DNA of 64,000 bases from Luteibacter rhizovicinus. Lineage in GTDB: Bacteria; Pseudomonadota; Gammaproteobacteria; Xanthomonadales; Rhodanobacteraceae. Both the position numbers and the translations under genes were made by a program. The stretch spans positions 62,001-126,000 of the forward strand of contig NZ_SMCS01000005.1 of NCBI RefSeq assembly GCF_004342265.1, written 5' to 3'. Position 1 is the first letter of the stretch. Every line of letters starts with the position of its first letter. Under the pieces are notes generated by a model, which was given only the letters and a program-made list of their open reading frames with translations, made no database searches and was not told the DNA's origin. Positions 27,301 through 35,382 of the stretch are shown one piece after another.

Positions 27301-27451
27301 CGGCGAATACCGCATCAGGATCACCGTGAGCGCCGGCGTGGCCGTATGGCGCGCGCCCGAATCGCTCAATTCGCTACTGGGGCGCGCCGACGAAGCGCTG
27401 TACGAGGCAAAGGACGACGGCCGCAACCGCAGCCGTCTGGCGACGCACTAA
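24365..27451 (+). CDS. beta-propeller / Y_Y_Y sensor diguanylate cyclase
   Basis: A 1028-residue receptor. Signal peptide (residues about 12-36, ending ARA), then two-component-regulator propeller repeats (HSTTTAIVQDKRGLIWIGTF, GNVWAGADNGLF, GRLWVGTG, GELWAATDGAG, GNIWVATELGAA), a Y_Y_Y domain (about 690-800), a transmembrane helix near 810-832, a short coiled coil, and a GGDEF domain with GRFGGEEF (about 941-948) and a RADD inhibitory site. A periplasmic ligand probably controls c-di-GMP synthesis. The start overlaps the GGDEF-EAL gene; Met12 (24398) is an alternative start. Confidence 0.87.
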   Translation: MPIELRPRRSVMSPRRLLRFFILLTGFALAMPFARAASVPVDPWTVFETAWFDSVTVADGLPHSTTTAIVQDKRGLIWIGTFGGLVRYDGYRMQVFGQEPDSYGGAVLPDAYVRALQPLDDGGLLIGTNAGGLVRFDPETTRFHVYPIGRDGTSNGKIFSIAKAREPNAFWLATENGVNRIDIATGHVTHESGRDGDAPGMVARTFVVAEDSQGNVWAGADNGLFVRKPGGHFERYTQQGAAIEEILKDQVWALHEDTAGRLWVGTGQSGAIYIDKEGTAHLVPGFSGKNGLARRRTVRAFLESEQGELWAATDGAGVVVYDLNTGRLRTLAHDAAMPSSLPGDITRDLLRDTSGNIWVATELGAARYDPHGRRVFSVLPSPLETHTLSNANVHSVFVDPRGRVWLGLGMGRIDVLDLANGTMRHLQLGGEQAERDVQAFVVAPDGSIWAGAQGISRIDPDTFALTSSMLPSLDGRLILSLQRDGDVILIGGYDGLFRYDTVKGTLEQLRHNANDPGSLVGDQVRYIVRMPEAWWFETINGISILFDGASGFTNLRHDPKDGDSLPQDYTGSVMFDQHHRLWIGTFGGLAYIDDFKPHGPFRFGLIGAREGLPNTKINALQIDQRNRIWASMANGVVMVDAASHRVSDLGIRDGLRIPSYIHRAAAEAPGGELMFGGLGGLTVVRPYWTAPDTPPAKLAVTHIAVNDVPIPFRNIPDDDGRLELGGNGRNLRVDFALIDFRAPLETRYAYRMEDADGGWNEVARGIPPSAIYTNLASGTYTLRLRATTRGLDARTVETAIRVVVTPRWYESTWVLLAVVLLGVAAFFGLVYLRTLYLRRRAVLLQAEVDARTRDLKAANERLNHLAGTDELTGSLNRRRFLEQAERVRMGAANDGIPFSLVLVDIDDFKTVNDTFGHLAGDTVIRETMRVLSSMCRADDLAGRFGGEEFILCLPGALAEHALEVTERVRRALAGMVIVHGEYRIRITVSAGVAVWRAPESLNSLLGRADEALYEAKDDGRNRSRLATH

Positions 27452-27934
27452 TCAGTCGCGGAAGTTCTCGAACTGCAGCGGCAGTTCGACGTCGGCTTTG
27501 CGCAGCAGGGCCATGGCGGTCTGCAGATCGTCGCGCTTCTTGCCCGTAACGCGTAGTTTGTCGCCGTTGATCTGGGCTTCCACCTTCAGCTTGGCTTCCT
27601 TCATCGTAGCGATCAGCTTCTTGGCGATCGGCTGCTCGATACCTTGTTTCAGCGTGATTTTCTGCTTCGCGCCGCCCAGGTTCGTATCGACGGATCCTTC
27701 TTCCATGCAGCGGATATCGATGCCGCGAGTGACGAGCCGGCTGCGCAGGATGTCGAGCATCTGCTTAAGCTGGAAATCGCTGTCGCCGGTCTGCGTGACG
27801 ACGAAACCTTCGAGCTCGAATTTCGCGCTGGTACCTTTGAAATCGAAGCGATTGGCAAGCTCGCGGTTGGCCTGGTCGATGGCGTTGGTCAGTTCGTGCT
27901 TGTCGACTTCGGAGACGACGTCGAAGGAAGGCAT
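27452..27934 (-). CDS. yajQ: YajQ family nucleotide-binding (c-di-GMP effector) protein
   Basis: A 160-residue cytosolic protein, typical length for YajQ. Conserved motifs are MPSFDVVSEVDKHELTNAID, ANRFDFKG and the C-terminal VTGKKRDDLQ..MALLR. In Xanthomonas the YajQ protein XC_3703 binds c-di-GMP and controls transcription with a LysR-type partner, so an effector role is plausible. The start at 27934 has AAGGA eight bases upstream. Its stop directly abuts the stop of the GGDEF gene on the other strand, with no spacer. Confidence 0.9.
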   Translation of the reverse strand: MPSFDVVSEVDKHELTNAIDQANRELANRFDFKGTSAKFELEGFVVTQTGDSDFQLKQMLDILRSRLVTRGIDIRCMEEGSVDTNLGGAKQKITLKQGIEQPIAKKLIATMKEAKLKVEAQINGDKLRVTGKKRDDLQTAMALLRKADVELPLQFENFRD

Positions 27935-27983
27935 GGGAATGTCCTTGGATGGGTTCGCCGCCGATTCTAATGGCAATGCCGCG

Positions 27984-28025
27984 ATCTCTCACCGTCGCCC
28001 CTGCTCAGGAGCGACGGTGAGAGAT
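27984..28025. repeat. perfect 15-bp inverted repeat in the yajQ/flavoprotein divergent region
   Basis: Arms 27984-27998 (ATCTCTCACCGTCGC) and 28011-28025 are exact reverse complements with a 12-nt loop, CCCTGCTCAGGA, that can itself pair CCTG/CAGG. It lies 50 bp before yajQ and 82 bp before the flavoprotein gene. It may be an operator, a 5'-UTR hairpin or a dispersed palindrome. Confidence 0.6.
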
Positions 28026-28107
28026 GGATGGGATGGGGCGATGGGTGATGCATTGGCCCAGCCCCGCAGGCATTAACATATGCGTTTGTCTCTTCGGGAA
28101 TCCCCTC

Positions 28108-29283
28108 TTGGAATACGACGCCCTCATCGTCGGCGCAGGCGCCGCCGGGCTTATGACGGCCATTGTCGCCGCGCAGCGCGGACGGCGCGTGCTGGTGGTG
28201 GACCACGCCAACAAGGTGGGCAAGAAAATCCTGATGTCCGGGGGCGGGCGCTGCAATTTCACGAATACCGGTACCACCCCGCAGAATTATCTTTCGAACA
28301 ATCCGCATTTCTGTAAATCCGCACTGGCGCGCTACACACCGTGGGATTTCATCGCCATGGTCGATCGCCATGGCATCGCCTGGCACGAAAAGGAGCTGGG
28401 CCAGCTGTTCTGCGACGATTCGTCGAAACAGATCGTGCGCATGCTGCTGGACGAATGCGCGGCGTCGGGCGCGCGGGTGGAAGCGAATTGTCCGGTCAGC
28501 CGGCTTCGCGCGGTGGAAGGCGGCTTCGCAGCCGAAACGCCGCTCGGACATGTCCGGGCCGATGCCCTGGTGATCGCGACGGGCGGTCTGTCGATTCCAA
28601 GCATGGGGGCGACGGGATTCGGCTACGACGTGGCGCGCCAGTTCGGCCATACGATCCTGCCGACGCGGGCAGGCCTGGTCCCGCTGACCCTCAGCGGCAA
28701 GCACCAGGAGCGCTTCGCGGAACTGGCGGGCGTGGCCTTGCCGGTGGAAGCGCGCTGCGGAGGACAGTCGTTCCACAACGCCATGCTGATTACCCATCGC
28801 GGCGTCAGCGGGCCGGCCATCCTGCAAATTTCATCGTATTGGCAGCCAGGCGACGACCTGCGCCTGGATCTGCTGCCGGGCACGGATGCTTTCGAGGCGC
28901 TGGCCGCGCAGCGGGCCGAACGCCCGGGGGCCGAATTGCGCACCGTGCTTTCGTCGCTGCTGCCGCGCCGGCTGGCCGAGCGTCTGTGCGAGCTGTGGTT
29001 CGGCAGCCGGCCGATGAAACAGTATCGTGACGCGGAATTGCGGGACATCGCCGTACAGTTGGCGGACTGGCCTTTCGTGGCCAGCGGTACCGAAGGTTAT
29101 CGCACCGCCGAAGTGACGCTGGGCGGCGTGGATACCGACGAAGTCTCCTCCAGCACGATGATGTCGAAGCAGCACGCGGGCCTGTACTTCGTCGGCGAGG
29201 TGCTCGATGTGACCGGGCACCTGGGTGGCTACAATTTTCAGTGGGCTTGGGCGTCGGGCCATGCGGCCGGTTCGGCCCTGTAG
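28108..29283 (+). CDS. HI0933/BaiN-like NAD(P)/FAD-dependent oxidoreductase
   Basis: A 391-residue flavoprotein of the HI0933 (YhiN/BaiN) family. The FAD-binding Rossmann motif ALIVGAGAAGLM is at the start, SGGGRCNFTN is a family signature, and TGGLSIPSMGATGFGYD and GEVLDVTGHLGGYNFQWAW close the FAD site. The natural substrate is unknown. I place the start at TTG 28108 (GGGAA eight bases upstream), directly before the Rossmann strand. An ATG at 28024 would add 28 residues unlike the family and place the start inside the inverted repeat. Confidence 0.85.
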   Translation: MEYDALIVGAGAAGLMTAIVAAQRGRRVLVVDHANKVGKKILMSGGGRCNFTNTGTTPQNYLSNNPHFCKSALARYTPWDFIAMVDRHGIAWHEKELGQLFCDDSSKQIVRMLLDECAASGARVEANCPVSRLRAVEGGFAAETPLGHVRADALVIATGGLSIPSMGATGFGYDVARQFGHTILPTRAGLVPLTLSGKHQERFAELAGVALPVEARCGGQSFHNAMLITHRGVSGPAILQISSYWQPGDDLRLDLLPGTDAFEALAAQRAERPGAELRTVLSSLLPRRLAERLCELWFGSRPMKQYRDAELRDIAVQLADWPFVASGTEGYRTAEVTLGGVDTDEVSSSTMMSKQHAGLYFVGEVLDVTGHLGGYNFQWAWASGHAAGSAL

Positions 29284-29299
29284 ACAGAGGAATCAGGCA

Positions 29300-30181
29300 A
29301 TGCGTATCGGATTCATTGGACTGGGTGCCATGGGCGCCGGCATGGCGGCCCAGCTGCTGGCGGCCGGCCATGAGGTAACGGTGTGGAATCGATCGCCGGA
29401 GGCCGCGAAGGCGCTCGAGGCGAAAGGCGCGCGCGTTGCGGCGACACCCGCCGACGCGGCACGCGGCGAGGTGGTCCACAGCATGCTGGCCAACGATGCC
29501 GCCGTGCGTGAGGTTATCGAAAACGGTGGCGTGCTCGATGCGATGCCGCGCGGCAGCGTGCATGTAAACCACGCCACGATTTCGATCGCGCTGGCACAGG
29601 AACTGATCGCGGCCCATGCCGAACGCGGCATCGGGTACGTCGCCGCGCCCGTGTTCGGACGGCCGGAGGTCGCCGCGGCCGGCAATCTGAATATCGTCGT
29701 GTCCGGAGACCCGGCCGCCGTCCAGCGCGTCCAGCCGTTGCTCGACACGCTGGGCCAGAAAGTCTGGCCGCTGGGCGACGACCCGATACGCGCGCATATT
29801 CTGAAGATCGCCGGCAACTTCATGATTGCCACGGCCATCGAAAGCATGGCGGAGGCCTCGGCGCTGACCCGCTCCTATGGCGTTTCGGCGGGCGATTTCC
29901 TCGAAGTGATGACGGGTTCGCTGTTCGCCTCGCCGATCTTCAAGACTTATGGCGGTCTGATCGCCGAGGAACGCTACGCGCCTGCTGGGTTCAAGATGTC
30001 GCTGGGCTTCAAGGACGTGGGGCTGGCGCGCAGTGCCGCCGAAGCAAAGCGCGTGCCGATGCCGTTCGCCAGCGTCGTGCACGACAACCTGCTGGAAGCC
30101 ATGGCGGCAGGCGATGGCGACCTGGACTGGTCGGCGCTGGCGCGCGTAGCGGCCGGCCGGGCACACCTGAAAGATCGTTGA
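29300..30181 (+). CDS. NAD(P)-dependent beta-hydroxyacid dehydrogenase family protein
   Basis: A 293-residue enzyme of the 3-hydroxyisobutyrate dehydrogenase superfamily. IGFIGLGAMGAGMAAQLLAAG is the dinucleotide fold, VAAPVFGRPEVAAAGNL is the substrate-loop region (FGRP rather than the classic SGG), and KIAGNFMI contains the catalytic Lys. Substrate unknown; the FGRP variant is common among poorly characterised members. The start has AGAGGAA upstream. It begins 16 bp after the flavoprotein gene and is probably co-transcribed with it. Confidence 0.84.
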   Translation: MRIGFIGLGAMGAGMAAQLLAAGHEVTVWNRSPEAAKALEAKGARVAATPADAARGEVVHSMLANDAAVREVIENGGVLDAMPRGSVHVNHATISIALAQELIAAHAERGIGYVAAPVFGRPEVAAAGNLNIVVSGDPAAVQRVQPLLDTLGQKVWPLGDDPIRAHILKIAGNFMIATAIESMAEASALTRSYGVSAGDFLEVMTGSLFASPIFKTYGGLIAEERYAPAGFKMSLGFKDVGLARSAAEAKRVPMPFASVVHDNLLEAMAAGDGDLDWSALARVAAGRAHLKDR

Positions 30182-30260
30182 GGTTCGTTCTTCACAATCG
30201 TCACCACACGGTATTCGCCAGAATGAACCGGCACGTTGGGTGCGGCAGCGGGGTGTGGTT

Positions 30261-30545
30261 ATGACGGCAAGCTGGAAGGTGGTGTACGAGGGCGAGCTGG
30301 AAGGTCGCGCGATCACGGTCAGGGAGTCGGGCGACGGCACATACAAGGTGCTGACGAAACAGAACGTGCACGACGAAGGCATTGCCTATCAGGACGGCAA
30401 AAATTTCGTCCATGTGTCGCCCAGCAGCGTGGGCGAGCAGGTCGAAAGCGAGGTCAATTCCCGGGACAGCCTCGCCGAGGCGCTGAAAGAACTGCATTTC
30501 TCGCCGAAGTCGGTCAACGCCATCGTCGACGGTTTGTCTGGCTGA
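30261..30545 (+). CDS. small hypothetical protein
   Basis: A 94-residue acidic soluble protein, mostly short beta-type segments (KVVYEGELEGRAITV, GTYKVLT) and a C-terminal helix (SLAEALKELHFSPKSVNAIV). I recognise no family. It sits between two enzyme genes on the same strand. Codon use is like its neighbours, which supports it as real. GTG at 30255 is an alternative start. Confidence 0.5.
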   Translation: MTASWKVVYEGELEGRAITVRESGDGTYKVLTKQNVHDEGIAYQDGKNFVHVSPSSVGEQVESEVNSRDSLAEALKELHFSPKSVNAIVDGLSG

Positions 30546-30600
30546 ATTCGCGGTCGTTCTGCCATGATCGGGGCTCGTCTTCCGATCGGTGAGTCCGTTC

Positions 30601-31449
30601 ATGGCAGAAGCGATGTCTCCGATGGTCGAGCGCACCGTCCCGCGCGTCCTCATGTGTGCGCCGACCTTTTTCGAGGTCAGCTACGTCATCAATCCGTGGA
30701 TGACCCACCACGTCCACGACACGACGCCGGAACGTTCGGGCCACCAGTGGGACGCGCTGCGCGAAACCGTCGCGCAACATGCCGACGTCGTGCTGCAGCC
30801 ACCCGCGGAAAGCCTGCCGGACATGACCTTCGCCGCCAATGCCGGCCTGGTCTTCCGCAATACCTTTGTCCCGAGCCGCTTCCGCTTCGCCGAACGACGC
30901 GACGAAGAAGCGCATGACCGCGCCTGGTTCGTCCGCCACGGGTTCGATATCGTCGATCTGCCGGGTGGCGTATTTTTCGAGGGCGCCGGCGATGCGCTGT
31001 TCGATCGCGGCGCGAGCCGGCGATTGTGGATGGGGCACGGACACCGCTCGGACCGGGAGGCCGCGCCTGCGCTTGCGCAGATGCTCGGCGTCGAGGTACT
31101 CCCGTTGCAGCTTACCGATCCACGGTTCTATCACCTCGACACGTGTTTCTGTCCGCTGGCGGGAGGCTATACGGTGTATTTCCCGTCGGCATTCGACGAG
31201 GCATCGCTGGGTGTCATAGAAACGTATGTGTCGCCGGACAAGCGCATCGCGGTCGAAGAGGCCGACGCCCTGGCATTCGCCTGCAATGCCGTGAATCTCG
31301 GGAAAATCGTGATACTCAACCGAGCCAGCGCCGATCTGCGGCTGCGGCTGGAGAATGCGGGGTTCGTCGTTATCGAGGTAGCGCTGGACGAGTTCATGAA
31401 ATCCGGCGGCGCGGCGAAATGCCTGACCCTGCGGCTGGACGAGTTATAA
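30601..31449 (+). CDS. amidinotransferase-fold hydrolase (DDAH/arginine deiminase-like)
   Basis: A 282-residue enzyme of the guanidino-group-modifying superfamily. Conserved features are PDMTFAANAGLV, VFFEGAGDALFD (Glu/Asp substrate contacts), FYHLDTCFCPL with catalytic His178, and the C-terminal SGGAAKCLTLRL with the nucleophile Cys274. Relatives hydrolyse methylarginines, arginine or related guanidines, or act on ornithine pathways; the exact substrate is not clear. ATG 30601 is preferred to a GTG at 30589, though neither has a clear ribosome site. Confidence 0.8.
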   Translation: MAEAMSPMVERTVPRVLMCAPTFFEVSYVINPWMTHHVHDTTPERSGHQWDALRETVAQHADVVLQPPAESLPDMTFAANAGLVFRNTFVPSRFRFAERRDEEAHDRAWFVRHGFDIVDLPGGVFFEGAGDALFDRGASRRLWMGHGHRSDREAAPALAQMLGVEVLPLQLTDPRFYHLDTCFCPLAGGYTVYFPSAFDEASLGVIETYVSPDKRIAVEEADALAFACNAVNLGKIVILNRASADLRLRLENAGFVVIEVALDEFMKSGGAAKCLTLRLDEL

Positions 31450-31497
31450 GCCGCATTTCCACAGCGACGCAGCTCCTACAAACAACGGATCGGGGCT

Positions 31498-31947
31498 TCA
31501 GCGCTTGCGTTGAGCCAGCCAGCGATCCAGCTGATTGGCGAATGCCTGGCGGTCGCGTGCATGAAAAACCGGTGGCCCACCGGTATCCACGCCCGAGCCG
31601 CGCAGTTCGTCCATGAAATTACGCATCGACAGGCGCTGCGAGATGGTCTCGGCGGTATACAGCTCGCCGCGCGGATTCAGCGCGAGCGCGCCTTTTTCCA
31701 GCACCAGCGCGGCAAGCGGAATGTCCTGGGTCACCACCATGTCGCCCGCCTCGACGCGCCGGACAATTTCACCGTCCGCTACGTCGAAGCCGCTGCCGAC
31801 CTGGATCGAGCGGATAAAGCGCGATGCCGGCACGCGAATCCACTGATTCGCCACAAGGGTGACATCGATCTTCTCGCGTTCGGCCGCGCGGAAGAGAATT
31901 TCCTTGATGACGACCGGGCAGGCATCGGCATCGACCCATATCTTCAT
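31498..31947 (-). CDS. YaiI/YqxD family (DUF188, UPF0178) protein
   Basis: A 149-residue protein starting [17 protein letters not shown], the DUF188 signature; [19 protein letters not shown] and NPRGELYT are also family motifs. The fold is PIN-like and acidic residues suggest a nuclease, but function is unproven. It begins three bases after the PhzF gene stop, so they form one unit. Confidence 0.85.
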   Translation of the reverse strand: MKIWVDADACPVVIKEILFRAAEREKIDVTLVANQWIRVPASRFIRSIQVGSGFDVADGEIVRRVEAGDMVVTQDIPLAALVLEKGALALNPRGELYTAETISQRLSMRNFMDELRGSGVDTGGPPVFHARDRQAFANQLDRWLAQRKR

Positions 31948-31950
31948 CGC

Positions 31951-32826
31951 TCAGGCCCGATTCCAGTGCACATGGCCGTCGATGACCGTATTGGTCCGGC
32001 CGCCTACCCATACCGCGTCGCCATCGATACGGATGAGGATGCGGGCATCGTGGCCGACTTCGCGTCCCTGGCTGACCTCGTAGCCTCGTGCAAGCGGTCC
32101 CTGCGGTTCGGCATGGGCGATATACGCCGCGATAAGGCCGTTGGCGGCACCGGAGGCGGGGTCTTCCACGATACCGACGCCCGCGGGGAAGGCCCGTACG
32201 GCAATCCCGGAACCCGAGCGCGCGAAGACGCAAAGACCAAGGCTGTCGCTGGCTTTCGCGAGCGCGGCAATGGCCGCGTGATCGGGCTGCCATGCACGCA
32301 GGGCGGCCTCGTCGGCGAATTCGGCGATCCACCAGCGCCGGCCGCCTTCGACGAAGGCGGGGGGCAGGGCACCCGCTACGGTTGCACCGAGTACGCCGGC
32401 GAGGCGGCCTTCGGCGTCGCCACCTTCGCTGAGAACGTGTGCCTTTGGCGCCTGGACGAAGAGCTCGCGCCCGCTACCCTGGCCTTCGACGCGGATCGGC
32501 AGCGTGCCGGCGCCGCATTCCTGCCAGACCAGCCCGTCGCCATCGGCCACGATCAGCCCGCTGTCGAGTGCGGCATGCGCGCTGCCGACGGTGGGATGGC
32601 CCGCGAACGCGATCTCGCGCGTGGGTGTGAAAATGCGGACGCGATAGCTGGCACGCGGATCGGTCGCGGGCAGCAGGAAGGTGGTTTCGACCAGATTCGT
32701 CCAGTGCGCGAAGCGCTGCATCTGGTCGTCTGTCCAGCCGGCGGCATCGACGACGACGCCAAGCGGGTTGCCACCGCCCATCCGGGCGGCGAAAACATCG
32801 AGTTGCATGTAGCGGATGAGGGACAT
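31951..32826 (-). CDS. PhzF family isomerase-like protein
   Basis: A 291-residue protein of the PhzF/diaminopimelate-epimerase fold. QLDVFAARMGGGNPLGVVV at the start and WTNLVETTFLL with the catalytic Glu are family hallmarks; FAGHPTVGSAHAAL and EDPASGAANG mark the two pseudo-symmetric halves. In phenazine makers PhzF isomerises a dihydroxyanthranilate, but no phz genes are here, so this is one of the many PhzF-like proteins of unknown substrate. Co-transcribed with the YaiI gene. Confidence 0.85.
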   Translation of the reverse strand: MSLIRYMQLDVFAARMGGGNPLGVVVDAAGWTDDQMQRFAHWTNLVETTFLLPATDPRASYRVRIFTPTREIAFAGHPTVGSAHAALDSGLIVADGDGLVWQECGAGTLPIRVEGQGSGRELFVQAPKAHVLSEGGDAEGRLAGVLGATVAGALPPAFVEGGRRWWIAEFADEAALRAWQPDHAAIAALAKASDSLGLCVFARSGSGIAVRAFPAGVGIVEDPASGAANGLIAAYIAHAEPQGPLARGYEVSQGREVGHDARILIRIDGDAVWVGGRTNTVIDGHVHWNRA

Positions 32827-32961
32827 GGGGTCGGGATCGGGGCGTGACGGGGATCGTTCATGATAGCCGTCCGAACGCCCCTATGCGCCCCGAAGATCGA
32901 CAAGAGGCCCCCAAGACGGCGAAGATGCGCGGTCGACTCGCGTACGGAATCGCTTCTTCGC

Positions 32962-33567
32962 ATGATTACCCTGCTTATCATCCTGGTTACCGCTGTCGTA
33001 TCCATCCTGGCGTTCAGGAACGTCCGCCTGATGAACGATCTGATCCTCTGGCCTCCCGCGCTGTCGCGCAGCCGCGAATATTACCGGCTGGTCAGCTACG
33101 GGCTCGTGCATGCCGATGGTTCGCACCTGTTCTTCAACATGTTCACGCTGTTCTTCTTCGGCCGCGTGATGGAAGGCTTCTACAACGCCCATATGGGCCC
33201 ACTGGGCTTCGTCACGTTCTACATCGGCGGTCTGGTGGTTTCGATCCTGCCGTCCTACCTGAAAAACAAGAACAACGTGTCGTACCGCAGCCTGGGCGCG
33301 TCGGGCGCTGTCTCCGCGGTGCTGTTCGCCTTCATCCTCATGGCGCCCTGGACGCGCATCCTCGTCTTCGTGATTCCGATGCCGGCGATCCTGTACGCGG
33401 TGCTTTATGTGGCCTATTCGATCGTGATGGAGCGGCGTGGCGGCGACAACGTCAACCATAGCGCGCACCTGTGGGGAGGCGCGTATGGCATAGCCGTCAC
33501 GTTGCTCATCGACCCGTCCGTGTTCGGCGATTTCATCGCCCAGATCAGCCAGCCGACGTTCCGTTGA
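32962..33567 (+). CDS. rhomboid family intramembrane serine protease
   Basis: A 201-residue inner-membrane protease with about six helices. The active site is complete: HLFFNMF (oxyanion His/Asn), LGASGAVSAVLFAF (Ser nucleophile in GASG) and VNHSAHLWGGAYG (catalytic His). It cleaves substrates within or near the membrane. The start is placed at 32962, directly before the first helix; the frame is open 102 bases further up but those residues are Arg-rich and unlikely. Confidence 0.86.
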   Translation: MITLLIILVTAVVSILAFRNVRLMNDLILWPPALSRSREYYRLVSYGLVHADGSHLFFNMFTLFFFGRVMEGFYNAHMGPLGFVTFYIGGLVVSILPSYLKNKNNVSYRSLGASGAVSAVLFAFILMAPWTRILVFVIPMPAILYAVLYVAYSIVMERRGGDNVNHSAHLWGGAYGIAVTLLIDPSVFGDFIAQISQPTFR

Positions 33568-33736
33568 TATTCCGTTCCTGAATTGTAGCTGCGCGGGAGA
33601 TGTGACTTCGCGCGTTGAGTGAGTGATGATGAGCCACCGGAACGTCATCCATCTCCGATAGGCATCTTCCGGACGAACGCGAGTTTCCCCAGCGCGGGTA
33701 GTTCGCGTCGCATACCACCGCAGGAGGAATGAGCGC

Positions 33737-34660
33737 ATGGCTACTACCCGTAAGTCCGCCGCGAAGAAGTCCGCGGCAAAGAAAGCGTCGAAGAAGACCG
33801 CGGTAAAAAAGGCAGCAGTAAAGAAAACCGCAGTAAAGAAAGCCCCGGCACGCAAAGCGCCCGCGCGTAAGGTCGGTGCTCGCAAGGTCGCCAAAAAGGC
33901 TGCCGTGAAGAAAGCGGCTCCGAAGAGGGCGGCAGCGAAGAAATCGTCCGTAAAGAAAACCGCCGTGAAGAAGGCAGCGGGCCGCAAGGTCGCTGCGAAA
34001 AAGGCGCCGGCGAAGAAGACGTCCGCAAGAAAGGCGGCAACGAAAAAAACCGCTGCTCGCAAGGGCGTAGCGAAGAAGACCGTCACGAAGAAATCGGCGG
34101 TCCGGAAGTCGGTAGCGAAGAAGCCGGTTGCCCGGAAGGCCACGGCGAAGAAATCGCCTGCACGTAAAGTCGCCGCAAAGAAGGTGGCAGTGAAGAAAGC
34201 CGCCGTTCGCAAGGCACCCGTAAAGAAGGCCGCGCCGGCCCGTAGCGCGCGTACCGTCGTCGCGAAACCCGTAAAGCCCGCAAAGGCGGCGCCGATCAAG
34301 AAGCCCGCAACCCGGCCAGTCGGCAACCGCGAGGCCGGTGCGCATGTCGTGGAACACAAACCTGTTTCGAAGTCGCCGGCGAAGGCCGTGGCGCGTAGGC
34401 AGCCAGTCCCCGCCGCCCCGATCCCGGACGAGCCGGTGCAGCACATCAGTCAGGAAGAGGCCGTAGCGCACATCCAGGCGCTGCTGGACGCCAAGCGCGA
34501 GCGTGTGGCGCAGGGTCCCTCCTGGCCCACCGACGACGCATCCAGGCCCGCTTACTCGCCGGAGGCCGACGTCCACGATGCGCCCAGCGCTCCTTCGCCC
34601 GAAGCCACTTACGCCACCACGGCACACGAGCGTGGCGACCAGGACAAACGCAAAGGCTGA
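33737..34660 (+). CDS. histone H1-like Lys/Ala-rich DNA-binding protein
   Basis: A 307-residue, very basic, low-complexity protein. Residues 1 to about 190 are built of short KKxA/KKTA/ARK repeats, like AlgP of Pseudomonas and H1-type chlamydial Hc2, and would bind DNA or RNA non-specifically. The last about 90 residues are different: acidic and Pro-rich with a helical segment ([22 protein letters not shown]). The strong ribosome site AGGAGGAA suggests high expression, and an intrinsic terminator follows. Repeat number probably varies between strains. Confidence 0.85.
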   Translation: MATTRKSAAKKSAAKKASKKTAVKKAAVKKTAVKKAPARKAPARKVGARKVAKKAAVKKAAPKRAAAKKSSVKKTAVKKAAGRKVAAKKAPAKKTSARKAATKKTAARKGVAKKTVTKKSAVRKSVAKKPVARKATAKKSPARKVAAKKVAVKKAAVRKAPVKKAAPARSARTVVAKPVKPAKAAPIKKPATRPVGNREAGAHVVEHKPVSKSPAKAVARRQPVPAAPIPDEPVQHISQEEAVAHIQALLDAKRERVAQGPSWPTDDASRPAYSPEADVHDAPSAPSPEATYATTAHERGDQDKRKG

Positions 34661-34670
34661 ACGAATGGAT

Positions 34671-34700
34671 GGGAGCCGCGCGTGGCGGCTCCCGTTTTTT
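34671..34700 (+). terminator. intrinsic terminator after the H1-like gene
   Basis: Stem GGGAGCCGC / GCGGCTCCC (perfect, 9 bp), loop GCGTG, then G and six T. It begins 10 bp after the stop and is the clearest rho-independent terminator in the window. Confidence 0.9.
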
Positions 34701-34758
34701 AGCGGCCGTTCAACCACACGCGCCTAGTGTCGTAGTCGACACTCCAAGGGGTACGACA

Positions 34759-35358
34759 ATGCGCCGCGCCGTCGCCATCTGTTTCGCCATTGCTTCCGCG
34801 TCACTGCTCTCGGGCTGTTACGACACGGGGTACCGCTATGTCCGGAACGGCGGTGGCGGCGATGCCTATTACGGCAGCGAAACCACGACCGTGGTTTCGC
34901 CGGGATACGGCTACGGTTATGCCGACCCTTATTACGGCTGTTGCTATAACTCCGGCATCGGCGTTTCCACGATCTGGTATCGCGACGGACGGGACGGTCG
35001 CTATTACGATCGTCGTCGCGACTACGACCGCGACCGCGATCACGATCGCGGTCGACCGGGTGGATGGAACGGAAACGATCGAGACGATCATGGATCGCGG
35101 CCGCCTGGCGGCTGGCAAGGCGGTGGCGGAGACCATCGTCCTCCCCCTGGCGGTTGGCAGGGCGGCGGTAATCGTCCGCCCGGCGGTGGCGACCACAGGC
35201 CGCCTCCGGGTGGCTGGCAGGGTCAGGGTGGCGGCAATCGCCCGTCACCGCCTCCCGGTGGCGACGGCGGTCGACCGCAAAGCAGGCCCGTGGGACGCGA
35301 GGCACCCGAAGGCGCGCCGAATCGCGGTTGGAAACAGTCTCCCAAGGAACGCGAATAG
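34759..35358 (+). CDS. Gly/Pro-rich repetitive lipoprotein
   Basis: A 199-residue lipoprotein: signal MRRAVAICFAIASASLLSGC with lipobox LSGC (Cys20). The mature part has a Tyr/Gly-rich stretch, an Asp/Arg-rich stretch (RRDYDRDRDHDRGR) and repeats of the type RPPGGWQGGG(N/D)H, three full copies and shorter ones, from about residue 114. Such sequence is likely disordered and outer-membrane or cell-surface. I know no specific family. It follows the H1-like terminator. Confidence 0.6.
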   Translation: MRRAVAICFAIASASLLSGCYDTGYRYVRNGGGGDAYYGSETTTVVSPGYGYGYADPYYGCCYNSGIGVSTIWYRDGRDGRYYDRRRDYDRDRDHDRGRPGGWNGNDRDDHGSRPPGGWQGGGGDHRPPPGGWQGGGNRPPGGGDHRPPPGGWQGQGGGNRPSPPPGGDGGRPQSRPVGREAPEGAPNRGWKQSPKERE

Positions 35359-35382
35359 CGATCCGTTGCGGCACAATGCGGG

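Noticed and set aside
25529-27301. A 590-codon minus-strand frame opposite the propeller cyclase
   Set aside because: Antisense shadow of a gene with clear domains.
32881-34446. A long minus-strand frame of Phe/Ala/Thr repeats opposite the H1-like gene
   Set aside because: It mirrors the Lys/Ala repeats on the other strand and has no independent start signal.
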